Made by a program: the position numbers and the translations under genes. From contig JACBWW010000094.1 of assembly GCA_020086605.1 (NCBI GenBank), positions 875,009 to 939,008 of the forward strand: a stretch of 64,000 nt of DNA, written 5' to 3'. Shown here one piece after another: positions 46,351-58,345 of this stretch. This DNA comes from Lanius collurio. Its lineage: Eukaryota > Chordata > Aves > Passeriformes > Laniidae. Position 1 is the first letter of the stretch; each line of letters opens with the position of its first letter. The notes beneath the pieces were generated by a model. The model did no database searches, had not been told where the DNA came from, and saw only the letters and a list, made by a program, of their open reading frames with translations.

Positions 46351-49300
46351 ACCCATTCCTGATATCCTGACACTGATGCCAGGGAGGGAGCCTGCCCCAG
46401 AGGAGGTGTCCAGCCCGGAGTTAGAGGCTGTTACTGCCTGTTGATGCAGCTTTACATCAGCATTTGTAACATGGGAAATACGGTGTTATTCATCAGAACG
46501 CAGATGCCCTGGGATGCTGTGCATTACTGCATTTATAACCCTCTGCTGGCTTCTCCAGGAAGGGTTTCAGCCTCTCCCATGGCCCAGGAGGGTTCTGTGC
46601 TGGGCTCAGGCTGCAGAGGAGACTCTTCCCGGGGCTTTCCCCATGGAATCCCTCTGAGCGAGGCCTCGGAGCTGCCCCGGGTGCAGCTGAGGCTCTGAGC
46701 AGTTGCCATGCAAACCTGCCAGGTTCTGGCAGCACCAATTTCCATGTTCCAGCCTGGCCTCGCTGACCTGGCCTGGCTCAGGCTGAGCCCAAGCGCAGCT
46801 TTGCAGAGGGATGGGAGCGGTACAAAGGGGCAGGAAAAGCTGGGTGAGCTTCTCCCCCCGGGGCTGCTGCTCCAGCAGCGACCTCTGACAGGGCCTGAGG
46901 GGATTCTAGAGCTCAGCTCCTGCTGGGCTCTGACAGCAAAGCAAGTGAGGAAGGAATGCTGGAAATCAGAAACACAACCACGAGTCCCCCAGGCCAGCCC
47001 AGGTGAAACCTCCACCCAAAGGTGAAATGCTGCTCCTGAAAGGAAATCTGTGTAAATAGGATTAACTGGCTGTTTATTCCTCCAAAACCCCACCTTTCTG
47101 TTCTGAAGATGTTTCAAGATGTTTGTCAGATTTATAATGCCTTGGGATTAAACACAATATTGGATTGCTCTTGATGTATAATTCTGCTCCTCTGATGATT
47201 GAATTCACCTCACTCTGCTGCACGGCTTTTATATTTTATTTATTTCATTTTATGATTCCATTTTATTTTTCCAGTGTTATGCACCAGTACAAGCAAAGAA
47301 CTGAGAACAAAGCTCTGGCATATTAAATCAATCAGAGGGGTTTACTTATTAATATCTTTTTAGCCCGAGAACATTCTACAAAACGTGTGTGTTCAGGCAC
47401 AGACTGGGAGAGGCAGCCGTGCGCTCTCCTGCTCAGTTGCCTTGTTTTATTCCCATCAAATTGTTTACCAAAGGCTGGGCTTGGAGAAGAGCTCAGCAGC
47501 CAAAAGAACAGCAGAGATTCAGGTGAATTTAACACGGTTTTGGCACATGGAACTGCCCGTGGTTCACAGTTTTCCACCCACACGGTCCCTGTGAGTGGAG
47601 GGGATGTTGAGCCCCCCCTGGCAGGGACGGAGCTGCTGGAGGTGACACCAAGGGACACAAGGAAAGGGCCTTCCAGCCCTGCAAATTGCAGCATCACCAG
47701 GTGCAGAAGTGACCTGAGCCTATGGCAGGAATCATCCTGGTGACATCGCTGGAGCTGCGAACACCCCCCAAAATTCCCCAAGCACACGGGGGGGATGCAG
47801 CTTGAAGCTCATGGATCTCCTGGTGGTGGATTTGCTTCCAGCACAGCTCACCCCACCCTCGTCCAGTCTGTCTGGACCATGCAAAAACGCTGTTCTAAAC
47901 CACAGAAAAGCAGCCCCAGCCCCTTTTTGTGTCTGTGCCCCCCGGGTGTCCGCGGCAAGGCACAGCCTGACCATCCCCTGCTGACTCCATTCCACGGCGT
48001 TACCCTCCCTCTGTTTCTGGGTTGATAAACTCCCCAATCCCGAGGATTTCACCGAGCTGAGCAGTGCGTGAGGATGGCATTCCCAGGGCTGGGACTCCTG
48101 ACCTCGATGCCCGCAGGTGGCACCATTTCCCCGCAGTTCGGCTGCCTCTGCTCACTGGGATGTAAAATCAATTTGCAGCTCAGCATCAGCCTTGGAGTAG
48201 AACCGAGCCCAGCCCAGCCTGTCCCGGGCACTGCTCAGTCCTGGCAGCAGCTCCTCCCAGCCACAGCAGTGCCACCAGATGCCACCAGCTCACACAGCAT
48301 CCTGCCCCTTCCTACAGACGCAAAACATCATCAAAGCTCGGGGTCTGGTCGAGAGCTCTGACGCCTTTTGTGAGCTCTGCAGATGAATAATGCAATCAGC
48401 TGCTTCTTCAGGCAATCAGGACAGCTGAGGACGGCAGCAGCGATTTTACCCGAATTGGGAAAAACATGTGCCCAGAAGAAAAAAAAAAAAGAACAAACAG
48501 AGGAATGGAGGAATAATAATCCAGCAAATGGCTGGCAGGGAGGCGCAGGATGTTTCACTGCAGACGGTAAATGCAGCAATATTCGATGTCTGCCCTCTCC
48601 TTGCCCCCTTGCCGGGACTGGGAGCGATTGGACCCAGCGGGGTTTGGAATGGGGAGCACAGGAGCTGACAAGAGGCGTTATTTGCATTTTCATGGAGATA
48701 AGGATGCCAAAATTGCAATCAGCTCATCTGAGGCTCCAGAATGCTTGAGGCAAGGACAGTGAGAGCTCCAAACCAGTCCTCGAGGGGAGAAGAGCAGGGT
48801 GGGGGTGGCATCAGAGCCCCTCCCTCAGCAGGAGGAAAGGTCTGACTGGAGAAGGAACCCTTCACCCCTTCCCTGCCCCCCAGCCAGGACTGAGAGGAAT
48901 CAGCTCCCTGTAGTTCCAGCTGTGCCCAGAGCAGGAACATTCCCAAATCCCAGCCCTTCAGCAGGAGAGCAGAGTCCCTGTGTCCCTGTGTCCCCGTCTC
49001 TGCAGGGCCCAGGGCACATCTGGAGCAGGAAAGGGGGAGTGCAACAGGGACTGGGCTTTGTTTCCCCTAATTTGACTGAGCTGTAGGGTACCCCATCCAT
49101 CCATGGTGTGGGGACACACAGGCAGGAGAAATGAAGGCTTTGCACTCACAGACTAAACCCTTGTGTTGCTCCTCTGCTTCCAGGCCTGTCGAGGTGAGAA
49201 GGGAAGGGGTTAAGCCCCCTTTGAGAGCCTGCACACTCCCGGCCCCTTCCCCTGCAGCCTCCATGGGGTGGAAGAGAACACAAATGCAACAGCCCCTGAG

Positions 49301-49395
49301 CCCTGCTCAGGAACAGCCCCCACCTCTGCTGGGCTCCGACCCTTCCAAAACAAACCAGATTGGTCTGGAATTTGGAAGCAAATGAGCCAGGCTGC
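46351..49395. other. Unique non-coding sequence, no gene seen
   Basis: An AT-rich patch at 47110-47345 contains a TATTTTATTTATTTCATTTT run. A 12-base A run lies at about 48478-48490. The largest frame is 194 codons on minus (46533-47117), shadowed by plus-strand frames and without a recognisable domain. Confidence 0.45.
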
Positions 49396-49515
49396 TTGCT
49401 CCAGGCTCCCCATTTAATAAACATGCATCTATATCTAATGGACAGTCTGTCACTTCCCTTTAATAGAAATCACCTGCTCCTCTAATAACCATTAAACAAA
49501 TTGACAGCACGATGG
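49396..49515. promoter_or_regulatory. Candidate element with GACAG inverted pair
   Basis: GACAGTCTGTC (49441-49451) is an inverted pair of GACAG half-sites around one base. TTGACAG follows at about 49500. ATTTAATAAACATGCAT and TCTAATAACCATTAAAC lie alongside. The grouping resembles TALE/SMAD-type input in a short AT-rich block. Confidence 0.3.
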
Positions 49516-50914
49516 CCAAGGCCTCTCATCTCAATGCCACCTGCAGCAGGACTAACACAACCCACTCCCACTCCCCAGAAAGGCCATTATTCTGCTTAAT
49601 TGGAAGGCACAAACACCCCCTCCATGTGACATGGAATCAGACACGCCACCGAGAGAATAAACTGCACAATTCCCTTTGTTTCTATGATGGGCGTTTTATC
49701 AGCGAGATCATTTCTCATTTTCTCCTGATGAGGATGATAATCTCTCCTGTCTCCTTCAGTGCCTCCTCTGCTCAGGCCAGAGTAGCTTTTTGGGGCAGAA
49801 CTGCCAGCAAAGACACCCCAAAAGCTGCTGGGAGTTTTTAAGTCTCAGTTTCTGGATTAGAATTTCTCTCCTACACATCCTTGGCTGGTTGTGGCAGAGT
49901 TCACAGGGACTTCTGCCATCGCCTGTAGAGCTCTGCTAAGGCCCAGGGTGGCAAACTTCCATAAAAGCAAGAAAGATACTGCAAGGTTCACAATAATTGG
50001 AGGAAAAAAAAACTCAGAAAGGGAGACTGTCAGCATTCTCAGTAATTTGTCTTGAGCATCTGCCTTTCTCTTAGGCCTGTCTCTGGTTCTGCCTCCCCCT
50101 GCCCTGATTCCAGACACCTCTCACCAGCTTCAAGACCTGCCTGCTGCTGGCCCTCAAAACCTCTCACCCACAGCATTCATTACTGAGGGACACTCGAAAT
50201 TAATGAAGAATTCTCTCAGCCACCTCCTGCAGCCAGTCTGATTGTCTCAGTCCCACTGATTTGGAAGTCGTGGTGCACCTTATGAGGTCTCTGGTGCCTG
50301 ATGAGAGCACGATAAACATTGCTGGGAGGAAGGACTGTGTGCCAGAGGGATTGTTCTGCACTCCCTGCTCGGGGGTGATTCCCACGGAGCCGGGGCCGTT
50401 CTCTGCCAGCTTTGTGGTGAATTCATCTCAGCAAGGCACCAGGGAGGATATTCCTCCATTTGGGCTCCAGCAAAGAGCTCTGGCTCAAGCTGCACCTGGA
50501 ATGAGGTAAACCCTTCTCCAGGCACAGCCCTGGCCCTCCTGGGAAAGGGAGGAGCTGCAGAGGGAACAGGATGGTGAGGGCGGCACTGCCATCGGCTGTG
50601 TTTGAAACCATCCCCCGCAGATGAAGATGAGTCTGAGCTCAAGCACGTCCAATTCAGAGTCAGTGGCTCCCACTGAAACCTCTCAGCAATCAGAATTAGC
50701 AGAGTGAGCCTCATCCTCTGCAGGCAGAGTGGGAGAGGGCAGGGGGGCACTCACATCAGGGATCCACTTCCACTGCATCAAAGTCTTGGAGCCGGGGCCG
50801 TGGGACTGACTGAAACCTCCTGTGATTTCCCTGTGCTCCTCTCCAACCCCACCTGGCCAAGAAACAGCTCAGGAGGTGACAAAACTGCACAGCCCCTGGG
50901 ACTGCACCATCCTA
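49516..50914. other. Unique non-coding sequence, no gene seen
   Basis: Mixed composition. Frames on both strands overlap without recognisable features. The plus-strand frame starting at 50704 is long only because it runs into the following 29-bp repeat. Confidence 0.45.
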
Positions 50915-51610
50915 CAGACCCCACAGAGCTGTCCTGGGCCCTGCAGACCCCACAGATGTTCCCTGGGCCCTGCAGACCCCACATTCGTGTTCCAGGCCCT
51001 GCAGACCCTACAGATGTGCCCTGGGCCTTACAGACCCCACAGACGTGCCCTGGTCCTCACAGACCCCACAGATGTTCCCTGGGCCCTGCAGACCCCACAG
51101 ATCTGTCCTGGGCCCTGCAGACCCCACAGATGTGCCCTGTGACTTACAGACCCCACAGATGTTCCCTGGGCCTTACAGACCGCACAGATGTGCCCTGGGC
51201 CTCACAGACCCCACAGATGTGCCCTGTGACTTACAGACCCCACAGATGTTCCCTGGGCCTCACAGACCCCACAGATGTGCCCTGGGCCTTGCAGACCCCA
51301 CATTCGTGTTCCAGGCCCCGCAGACCCCACAGATCTGTCCTGGGCCCTGCAGACCCCACATTCCTGTTCCAGGCCCTGCAGACCCCACAGGTGTTCCCTG
51401 GGTCTTGCAGACCCCACAGATGTGCCCTGGGCCTCACAGGCCGCACATTCGTGTTCCAGGCCCTGCAGACCCCACAGATGTGCCCTGGGCCTTACAGACC
51501 CCACAGATGTTCCCTGGGCCTTACAGACCCCACAGATGTGCCCTGGGCCTTACAGACCCCACATTCGTGTTCCAGGCCCTGCAGACCCCACAGCCCTTCC
51601 CTGTGCTCCA
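50915..51610 (+). repeat. 29-bp minisatellite, 24 exact-length units
   Basis: The unit CAGACCCCACAGATGTG-CCCTGGGCCTTA is repeated 24 times with no indel. Variants fall into classes: most carry AGATGTGCCC or AGATGTTCCC, while units 3, 14, 16, 19 and 23 carry ATTC(G/C)TGTTCCAGG. Units 8-10 and 11-13 form an 87-base duplication. Because 29 is not divisible by three and the unit has no stop, all three plus frames stay open, which explains the 468-codon frame at 50704-52110. Confidence 0.98.
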
Positions 51611-51830
51611 GACCCTCCCACAGCCGGTCCCACCCTGCTGCTCTCTGCAGAGGACACCTCCAGGGGCCAGGAGGGCACCACGGATGTTTATTTAATTTCT
51701 TTTCTCAATACTTCAGCCTCGGAACCAAGATCCCCATCCCAGACCCGCAGCCAGCACGAGGAGGTGGGACCAAGCTGGTTCTGCCCCTGCAGCTGGGATT
51801 GCAGCCACACAGCCCCATCCTGGGGTTTTG

Positions 51831-51892
51831 GGCACCCAGAGCGCTGCAGAGCAGGGTTTGGGGCACCCAGGGCGCTGCAGAGCAGGGTTTGG
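51831..51892 (+). repeat. 31-bp direct tandem duplication
   Basis: GGCACCCAGAGCGCTGCAGA plus GCAGGGTTTGG is duplicated immediately downstream with one substitution (51831-51861 and 51862-51892). It is preceded by a partial GGTTTTGGG copy. Confidence 0.95.
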
Positions 51893-52109
51893 GGTGCTCC
51901 TGGTCTCACCCAGCTCTCCTCTGGCCCAGAGGTGCAAATACCCAGGGACAGAACGGGGGGAGCTGGGCTGGGCCCACTCCTGAGGGAACCCCCGAGCTGG
52001 GAGGCTCCAAACACGGGAGTGGTTCCTGTGGTTCCTCCTGCTCCGTGATCAAAGAAGCTTCCGTGGATAGAGGAGAGTGTGCCCAAAGTGCCACAGACAG
52101 ACAGAGATG
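51893..52109. other. GC-rich unique spacer
   Basis: No feature is recognised between the 31-bp duplication and the following AT-rich island. Confidence 0.4.
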
Positions 52110-52330
52110 AACGGGCCTAAGTGATACATGTGCTCTAATTAGAGAGTGTAATCACCTCGGGCTGATCATTATTGCTGCCTTTATGTTTATCATTGCACTG
52201 CATTAAGGTCCCCAGAAGTTCTTTCATCTGACTTACACTCAAGGACATCAGGTTTTTAATCATTAAACACCTTAAACGCAATTTTTCAGGAATCTTTGAA
52301 GAATAATTATTTTACCAGTATAAACTGTAC
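52110..52330. promoter_or_regulatory. Candidate conserved element, AT-rich
   Basis: The block contains CTCTAATTAGAGAGTGTAAT (about 52133-52152), in which CTCTAATTAGAG is a 12-base palindrome around a homeodomain core. TGATCATTATTGC and TTTTTAATCATTAAACACC follow. It is non-repetitive, lies between two minisatellites, and is largely free of long frames. Confidence 0.4.
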
Positions 52331-52786
52331 ATCTCTGAAGGTTCATTTAAAACCCTCTCATCTCCAGCTGCTGCACTTATGTCAACAGAGCTCTTTGGAA
52401 ATCAGGCTCAGGGAAAGTAGTGCTGAAAATAAAGAAAAAGTGTTTTGTCATTCTCACTCTACCTTTTCATCTGTTTTGTTTTGCTGGAGGATTTTCACCT
52501 CCACTCTGGGATCTGTCAAAGTTTCAGCCCTGTCAGAGTTGAGGGGGTTTTCACTGAAGACAGAGCCCTTGGGGCTGCTGGACACCTCATTGCTTCTGAT
52601 TTCCTTTCGTGCTCCTGCTCACACCCAGGTGCTCCCCTCCACGTTTTCCCATAAGGAAAACCAAAAGAAGAATTAAAATTGCCACACGATTTCCCTTCCA
52701 AAAGCTCTCTTTGCAGTATTGGTGATGTGCAGGGAGACCTTCAGGAAGGGTCGGTGTGACTTTTTGTACATTGTCTGCCACGTGTG
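52331..52786. other. Unique non-coding sequence, no gene seen
   Basis: Pyrimidine-leaning sequence without a recognisable exon. The minus-strand frame that crosses it is driven by the neighbouring 21-bp repeat. Confidence 0.4.
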
Positions 52787-53143
52787 TTTGTGGTGTGGTG
52801 ACATTGAGTTGTGATATGGTGGAATTCACTTGTGGTGTGGTGAAATTTATTTGTGATATGGTGGAATTCATTTGTGATGTGGTGAAATTGAGTTGTGATA
52901 TGGTGGAATTCATTTGTGGTGTGGTGAAATTTATTTGTGATATGATGGAATTCACTTGTGGTGTGGTGAAATTGAGTTGTGATACGGTGGAATTCATTTG
53001 TGGTGTGGTGAAATTTATTTGTGATGCGGTGGAATTCATTTGTGGTGTGGTGAAATTTATTTGTGATATGGTGGAATTCATTTGTGGTGTGGTGAAATTT
53101 ATTTGTGATATGGTGGAATTCATTTGTGGTGTGGTGAAATTCA
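52787..53143 (+). repeat. 21-bp minisatellite, 17 units, alternating as 42-bp dimers
   Basis: Seventeen units of exactly 21 bases alternate between type A (TTTGTGGTGTGGTGAAATTTA) and type B (TTTGTGATATGGTGGAATTCA), giving a 42-base higher-order unit. Unit 5 mixes both types. The period is seven codons, so frames stay open on both strands (52756-53418 plus, 52587-53204 minus) and encode perfect heptads, but I see no sign of a real gene. Confidence 0.98.
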
Positions 53144-56100
53144 CTGCATCCTGCAGAATGCAGGCATCTGGCTGGGAATATACAACTATAAAATATAAAA
53201 GCAACCACTTCTCAATGCCTTCGCAGGGCGAAGTGCAGCAGGAGCAGGGCAGAGCTGCCAGCAGAGCTCAGGCTGGGTTTGACCAGGCAGCAGAGACCAG
53301 CTCAGCACCAATCGTTCAGCAGGAATGCTGGAGGGATCCCTTGGGATTGTGGCCAAAATGGAAACACAGAAGGACACCCTGGAGCTCTGGGGAGCTTCCT
53401 GCAAGCTGCTCAAAGTGACTGCAGCTCCTCTGGGTGCACCTGCAAGGACAACATTCCCTTCTCTTGCAGTCCCAGGCACTGCTGAGCACAGGGATAGCCC
53501 CAAACCTCATTATCTGCAAGGTCGGAAACCAGAAATTCCCATCCTGAGCCAAGCGACCTTCTCAGGAGCAAACCCTGAATGAAATTGTCCCGACTCTGTT
53601 TTGTAATTAGAAGCTCAAAATAACCACAGGACATAATTCCTGTGTGTTTTCCCCCTTTTGATCACTCAGAGGCTCAGTGTGATAACTCTGCACGTGGAAA
53701 TGAGCAGTGCTGGGCATCCCCAGCCTCCAAACTGACAGGGAGCGTGAGAGAATTCAATGTAAACATCATCAAAAACTGTAAACATTCCTGACCCAAGCTG
53801 CATTTTTGATGCAGTTCACAGCAGACTGGAGCCAGAGCCCTTTGAAATTCAGATGAAGCCCTTTCCAAATCCGTTTGAACACCGTGGGGCTGTGCTGGGC
53901 TGGCTCCTCTCACACGTGCCACGGATGCTTTTCCTGCATGAATACCAACAATTCCCAATAAAAGCACCTGTGCAGGCTATGGCCCAGGCACAGAAATCAG
54001 CCAGCAAAAGGCAGAGGAGGCTCCTTCTCCAAGCTGCCAGCTTTGAGCCAGCCAGGAAACCCCTCTGAAGGACAGGAAGAGTTTGTGTTTGGGAAGATAA
54101 AGCCCCACAAATGCTCTGCCCCACGCTCCAAGCCAAGGGGCCTGGGAGCTGCAGGAATGGGAATGTGCTTTTTAAGGAGTTCTACAACACAACACTGAGC
54201 CTCCAGCCAAGAATTCTCTCTATTATTAGAAAATCAATTACTCCTTCCCGTCTGGACTGCAAATATTGGAGGTGACTAAATAGCCTGGGATGTTTTTCAC
54301 TCATAAACTTCTCTCTCTGCAGTGGGAGTAGCAGGGAGGGGGTAATAAAATTTGTGTCTCGTGGTTCCTGCACATTTCAATATTGCTCGCCTGCAGTGGA
54401 GCCTGGTGAATGGAAAACAAATTTAAACCAAGATAAAAGCCCAGGCAGATCCCATCCATATTGTTAACTGCTGTCACAGGCAGAGATGGATTTTGGCTCC
54501 TTTGGGAAGGGCACTTGTCATTTTTTCTCACTGTAACTGTTCCTGCCCCCAAGCAGGAGCAGTTCCACCGGGGTGGGATCGGTGGGGATGGAGCCTGGGT
54601 TTAAAATCTGATCCCTTGGGCTCCTTCCTGCTTTGCTCCTCAGGAACACACAGATCCTCTGCCCTTCAGTTTTTCTGTCTCCATTTCAATTCAGGGGCCT
54701 GGCTCAAAGTCTGCCGTGACCAGCACAGACCCTCACGTGGCTTCAGGAGGGTTTGGACCTCGGCACATCACAGAGATGTCCTGAAGGCTTTCAGAGGCAG
54801 CCGTGTATGGAAACATTTCCTTTGGAAAGGGGTTGGGGATCCTGCAGGAATCTCAGGTGCACTGAGAGTGTTCATCTCCAAATCCTCCAGGGACATCCCT
54901 CCACTCAGGGACAGCTCATTAATTAATATCCCTCAACAGCCAGAACATAATTTGTCAGGAAAGCTCAAAACAAATAAAATGCACTTTGATTTCCCCTCCC
55001 TCGCATGGTTACCATGATTAAACTGCCATAACTCCAAGAATCCATTACAACAATGCTTTTTTCTTGACAGTTATTCAAATGAGGGGAAAACATGCATTTC
55101 CTCCAAAGAACTTGGCAGAAACCTGTCCCTGGACAGGCTGAACGCTGATCCCATGGAGTTCACACCAGCTCACCTGCCCAGTCCCTCGTTCTCACACTCA
55201 GACACACCCAGGGACACACAGCCAAGGGCCTGGGTCAGCTCTGGAAATCCAAACCCACATCTGGACAGGTGCAAAGCCCCAAATTCCCCACACCAGCCCA
55301 GAATCCAGAGTGGTGCCAAGGCCCCCTCTCCCTTCTGTGGCTGCTCAGGAAGGAGCTGGGGAGGTTTTGGGAGCTGACACTGGCTCAGTTCTGCCCCTGC
55401 TGACACCTTTATGTGACCCAGGGCACAGTGACCACCATGGACTCCACATTTCCAAACCCAGCAATTGCCTACAGTGGATATTTTTTGCAACCCCTGCAAC
55501 CTCAAGAACAAAACAACTGCAAGTCATGCTGTGCTTTCCGGGAAGGAGACTCCAACTTCTCCCTCCTGCTGGGACCAGAGATCATTAACATCATTAATGT
55601 TCTCCCTAAAACTGTTTGGAGACTGTGACAAGCCCAATTTGTTCCTGACAGACCAGTTGGGAGTGTGTTTAAAACGCCTCAGCCTGGCTGCTGTGCCCTG
55701 TGGATGGCTGGTGGTTGCTGACAGGTGGAGTTGCTGTTTTGCTAAAGGAGCTGTCATTTCATCAATCTTTTCAGTTGCTCCAGAAGGGAAAACCCTCCAT
55801 TGCACTTACTTTCATTTCTGCTTTCAGTTTTAAGAAAAACTGTCGTTAAAACACAAAGATCAGAGCCCCAGGGAGGGGAGGAAACAGCTCAGAAGTACCT
55901 AATTCCTAAAACAGAACGATTTTTGCTCAAGTTGTGTAACAAGCTGGCCTCAATCTCTACCTTTACAGCTTTATTCTGATGGCATCACACCCACCAAGCT
56001 CCCTCCAGCACCTTCCCCTTGCTGCTTCTCCAAAATGGCAAATCCAGCATGCAAATGTAGGAATAGCTCTTGTTTTGGGGGATAAAGCTGATGCCAGAGC

Positions 56101-57764
56101 AGATAAATAAAGTAGATCCAAAATCAATCTACACAGCTAATTTGGGACTTCTTACCTTTTAAACCCTCCCAGAATCACAGGGGTGCCAGGAGCTGCTCAG
56201 AGAAGATTCACATCTCCTTTGGTGGAACCTCCTGGTACTCAGTGAGAGTTCAGCCTGCCAGAAATGCCTGGAGAATTCCCCACTGGGTGATTCTGGGGAG
56301 GAAGAGGAGAAGGGGAATATTAAGCGTGCTACAGTCAGTGTGTTTTCCTCTCAGCAGCCCTGCTGCAGAGCCTGAGCCCAGCTGTGCTTTAGCAGAGCTG
56401 AGCTCTGCCCTCCCAGCCCGAGCAAGCCCAGCCTTGTGCTGCTGGGCTGCCCCAGGCCAGCCCTGTCCCCACGCTGGAGCACAGGGGACACGCTTTTCAC
56501 CTCATGCAGGGAAGGAACTGCAGCTCCACTGGAGGTTTGCTTGGCCTCAGAGCTCATTCGATGCTAAAAGCCCAATGAAAAATCCATAGTAAGAAAGACC
56601 TGATAGTTTAATGCAATCCTGCAAAGGAGGGGGGGTTGCCAGGAGGTGGCTGGGATAAAACCAGCCCTGAGGTCAGCTGGAGGCCGGGGGGTTGAACTGC
56701 AGCTCTGGGTGTTGGCACAGAGGGACTCGAGGGTGGGGACACAGCTCAGAGCCAGGCACACACTGGGTGACACCTCGGGGGAAACTCAGGGCAATCCTTC
56801 ACCAAAACTTCAATTTTGTTGGGTTATTTGGGGTTATTTTTGATTCCTGCTTCTGGTCAAGACAAGTCAGTTCAGTGCTGCATCTCGGTAACATTTGGGT
56901 GCACATCCAGAACACCTCCAGATGTGTTTATTCCAGCCAGAGTCAGGGAGCTCAAACAGTGTCCTGCTGTAAGAGCAGTGTAAAACACAGAACTGGAGCC
57001 ACAGAACTCACAATCCACATTTACAGTCCAAATAGATAATCCAGGGAAATTTAAAATCCAAACAGCCAATGCAGGAAGACTCTGTTGTAACTCAGGGAGC
57101 AGCTGCAGCTTTTCAGCAATCCAGTTCTTGTTTACACAACCAAGCAAGGCAAGTTTTTCAGTGTCTTTGCTCCTTCCCCCAGCCAGTTAAACCCAGAGTG
57201 TGGCCATCACCCAGCCAGGGTCTTCATCTCCCTCCCCACCTGGGCTGAGGGGGGATGAGGTTTGGCTCATGGCTGAGTGACTCAGTGCTGTTGTTCCCAA
57301 GGTAATCTCTGGGAAATTGCTCATGGAGCTATTTTAAACCATTATTTGCTGTGCAGAAATGAGACACCTTCCTCGGTTCAGGGATGTGCAGAGGAGTTTG
57401 TGTTATTAACTGCAGCAGGAGTCTCCTGCAATGGGAGATCATCAGAATGGTCACAATTTTGAGCTCTAGATCTCCACACGGCCAGGAAGGGCAGCCTGTC
57501 CCTGTGGCCTAGGGTGGGCAAGGCAGAAATAAAGCTGCCAGAAAATCGAGAGTCACCCAGGGTAAGCAAACAACCAGAGAGGAGCACGACAGGAGGGTGG
57601 CCCCTTCAACCAGGCAAAAATCAGTGATCTGAAATCATCACCACAGGTGTCCCCTGGCATGGTACAGATGGAGAAGGGCCACGCAGTTTGAAGGCTGGGT
57701 TGACAAGGAAATGAGATACAGCAGCAAGAGGAGAACTCTGTCTGCCCTCTGGGGATGGCACCAC
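53144..57764. other. Unique non-coding sequence, no gene seen
   Basis: Mixed sequence with AT-rich patches at 54920-55090 (CAGCTCATTAATTAATATCC near 54904-54923) and 55900-56150. A GGGTTATTTGGGGTTATTTTTG-like stutter lies near 56820-56840. The 57560-57764 part lies just inside the LTR on its minus-strand downstream side and could contain leader sequence of the element, but I cannot show it. Confidence 0.4.
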
Positions 57765-57843
57765 TGCTGGGGGATTGAGGTGATTCGCCCCAAGCCAGGC
57801 CAGGAGACCCTTCAGAGACAGAGTCAGAGCAGTGGGTATTTGC

Positions 57844-57849
57844 TTTATT
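57844..57849 (-). terminator. LTR polyadenylation signal AATAAA
   Basis: TTTATT on plus is AATAAA on minus, followed by GCAAATACCCACTGCTCTGA, the likely R/U5 region. Its position about 75 bases downstream of the TATA-like ATTTAA fits a short R region. Confidence 0.65.
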
Positions 57850-58188
57850 CAGCGCTGGGTGTGTGGGGGATCGCTCCTCCAAACACACACACCGGTACCT
57901 TCTACAATACAGTACTTAGGGGTTAAATCATGAATATTCATTACATTCATTGAGACAGGTGTGGTTATACAAATTATTTCCTGTAAGCCATTAATATCAT
58001 TAGCATACGGGTCACGCATGCGTTGTGTGTCCTGGTGGTCGCACTGAGGAAGGCTTCTCCTCTTCCTCGGGGGTCTCTGTGATGAAGATCAGCAGTCTTC
58101 CTCATAGTGCCCTTTTCACCTTTCTCCCTGGGGCATGTGGAGTCCTTTGAGGAAGGATTCAGCGGTTTCTGAGATGATCTTTGGCCCT

Positions 58189-58345
58189 TCTATCTTGACA
58201 AGATCAGGGCGAATCCTACTTCCAAGGTCTTGTAATTAACATTTGCTGTCTGAATTAACATTTGCTGTCTCCTCCTGTCCCCTCTATCTTGACAAGATTA
58301 GGGTAAATTCAGCTTCTTAGGTTTTGTACTTAACATTTGTGTCTC
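58189..58345 (-). repeat. Tandem duplication inside the LTR U3 region
   Basis: Two diverged copies start with TCTATCTTGACAAGAT at 58189 and 58283 (plus coordinates), 94 bases apart. Both continue through AGGG..AAT..CTTC..AGGT.TTGTA and end in TTAACATTTG. Inside the first copy AATTAACATTTGCTGTCT is itself duplicated (58234-58251 and 58253-58270). Duplicated U3 blocks in retroviral LTRs commonly act as enhancers. Confidence 0.85.

Noticed and set aside
50915..51610. CRISPR-like regular repeats (24-29 bp periods here and at 41069-41640)
   Set aside because: The repeats are head-to-tail with no unique spacers, in a vertebrate genome; they are minisatellites.
50704..52110. 468-codon open frame on plus, with shorter companions in the other frames
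   Set aside because: Generated by the stop-free 29-bp repeat, which stays open in all three phases because 3 x 29 bases equals 29 codons. It has no recognisable domain outside the repeat.
52587..53418. Heptad-repeat frames on both strands
   Set aside because: The 21-bp period automatically maintains frames on both strands. Flanking codons look random and no splice or promoter context is seen.
53777..53792. miR-30-like string TGTAAACATTCCTGAC
   Set aside because: It differs from the miR-30 family after the seed and no complementary arm forming a hairpin is visible nearby.
57740..57764. Retroviral primer-binding site next to the LTR (TGGTGCC on the minus strand)
   Set aside because: Only the first seven bases resemble a binding site; the following bases do not fit a tRNA 3' end that I recognise, so I did not annotate it.
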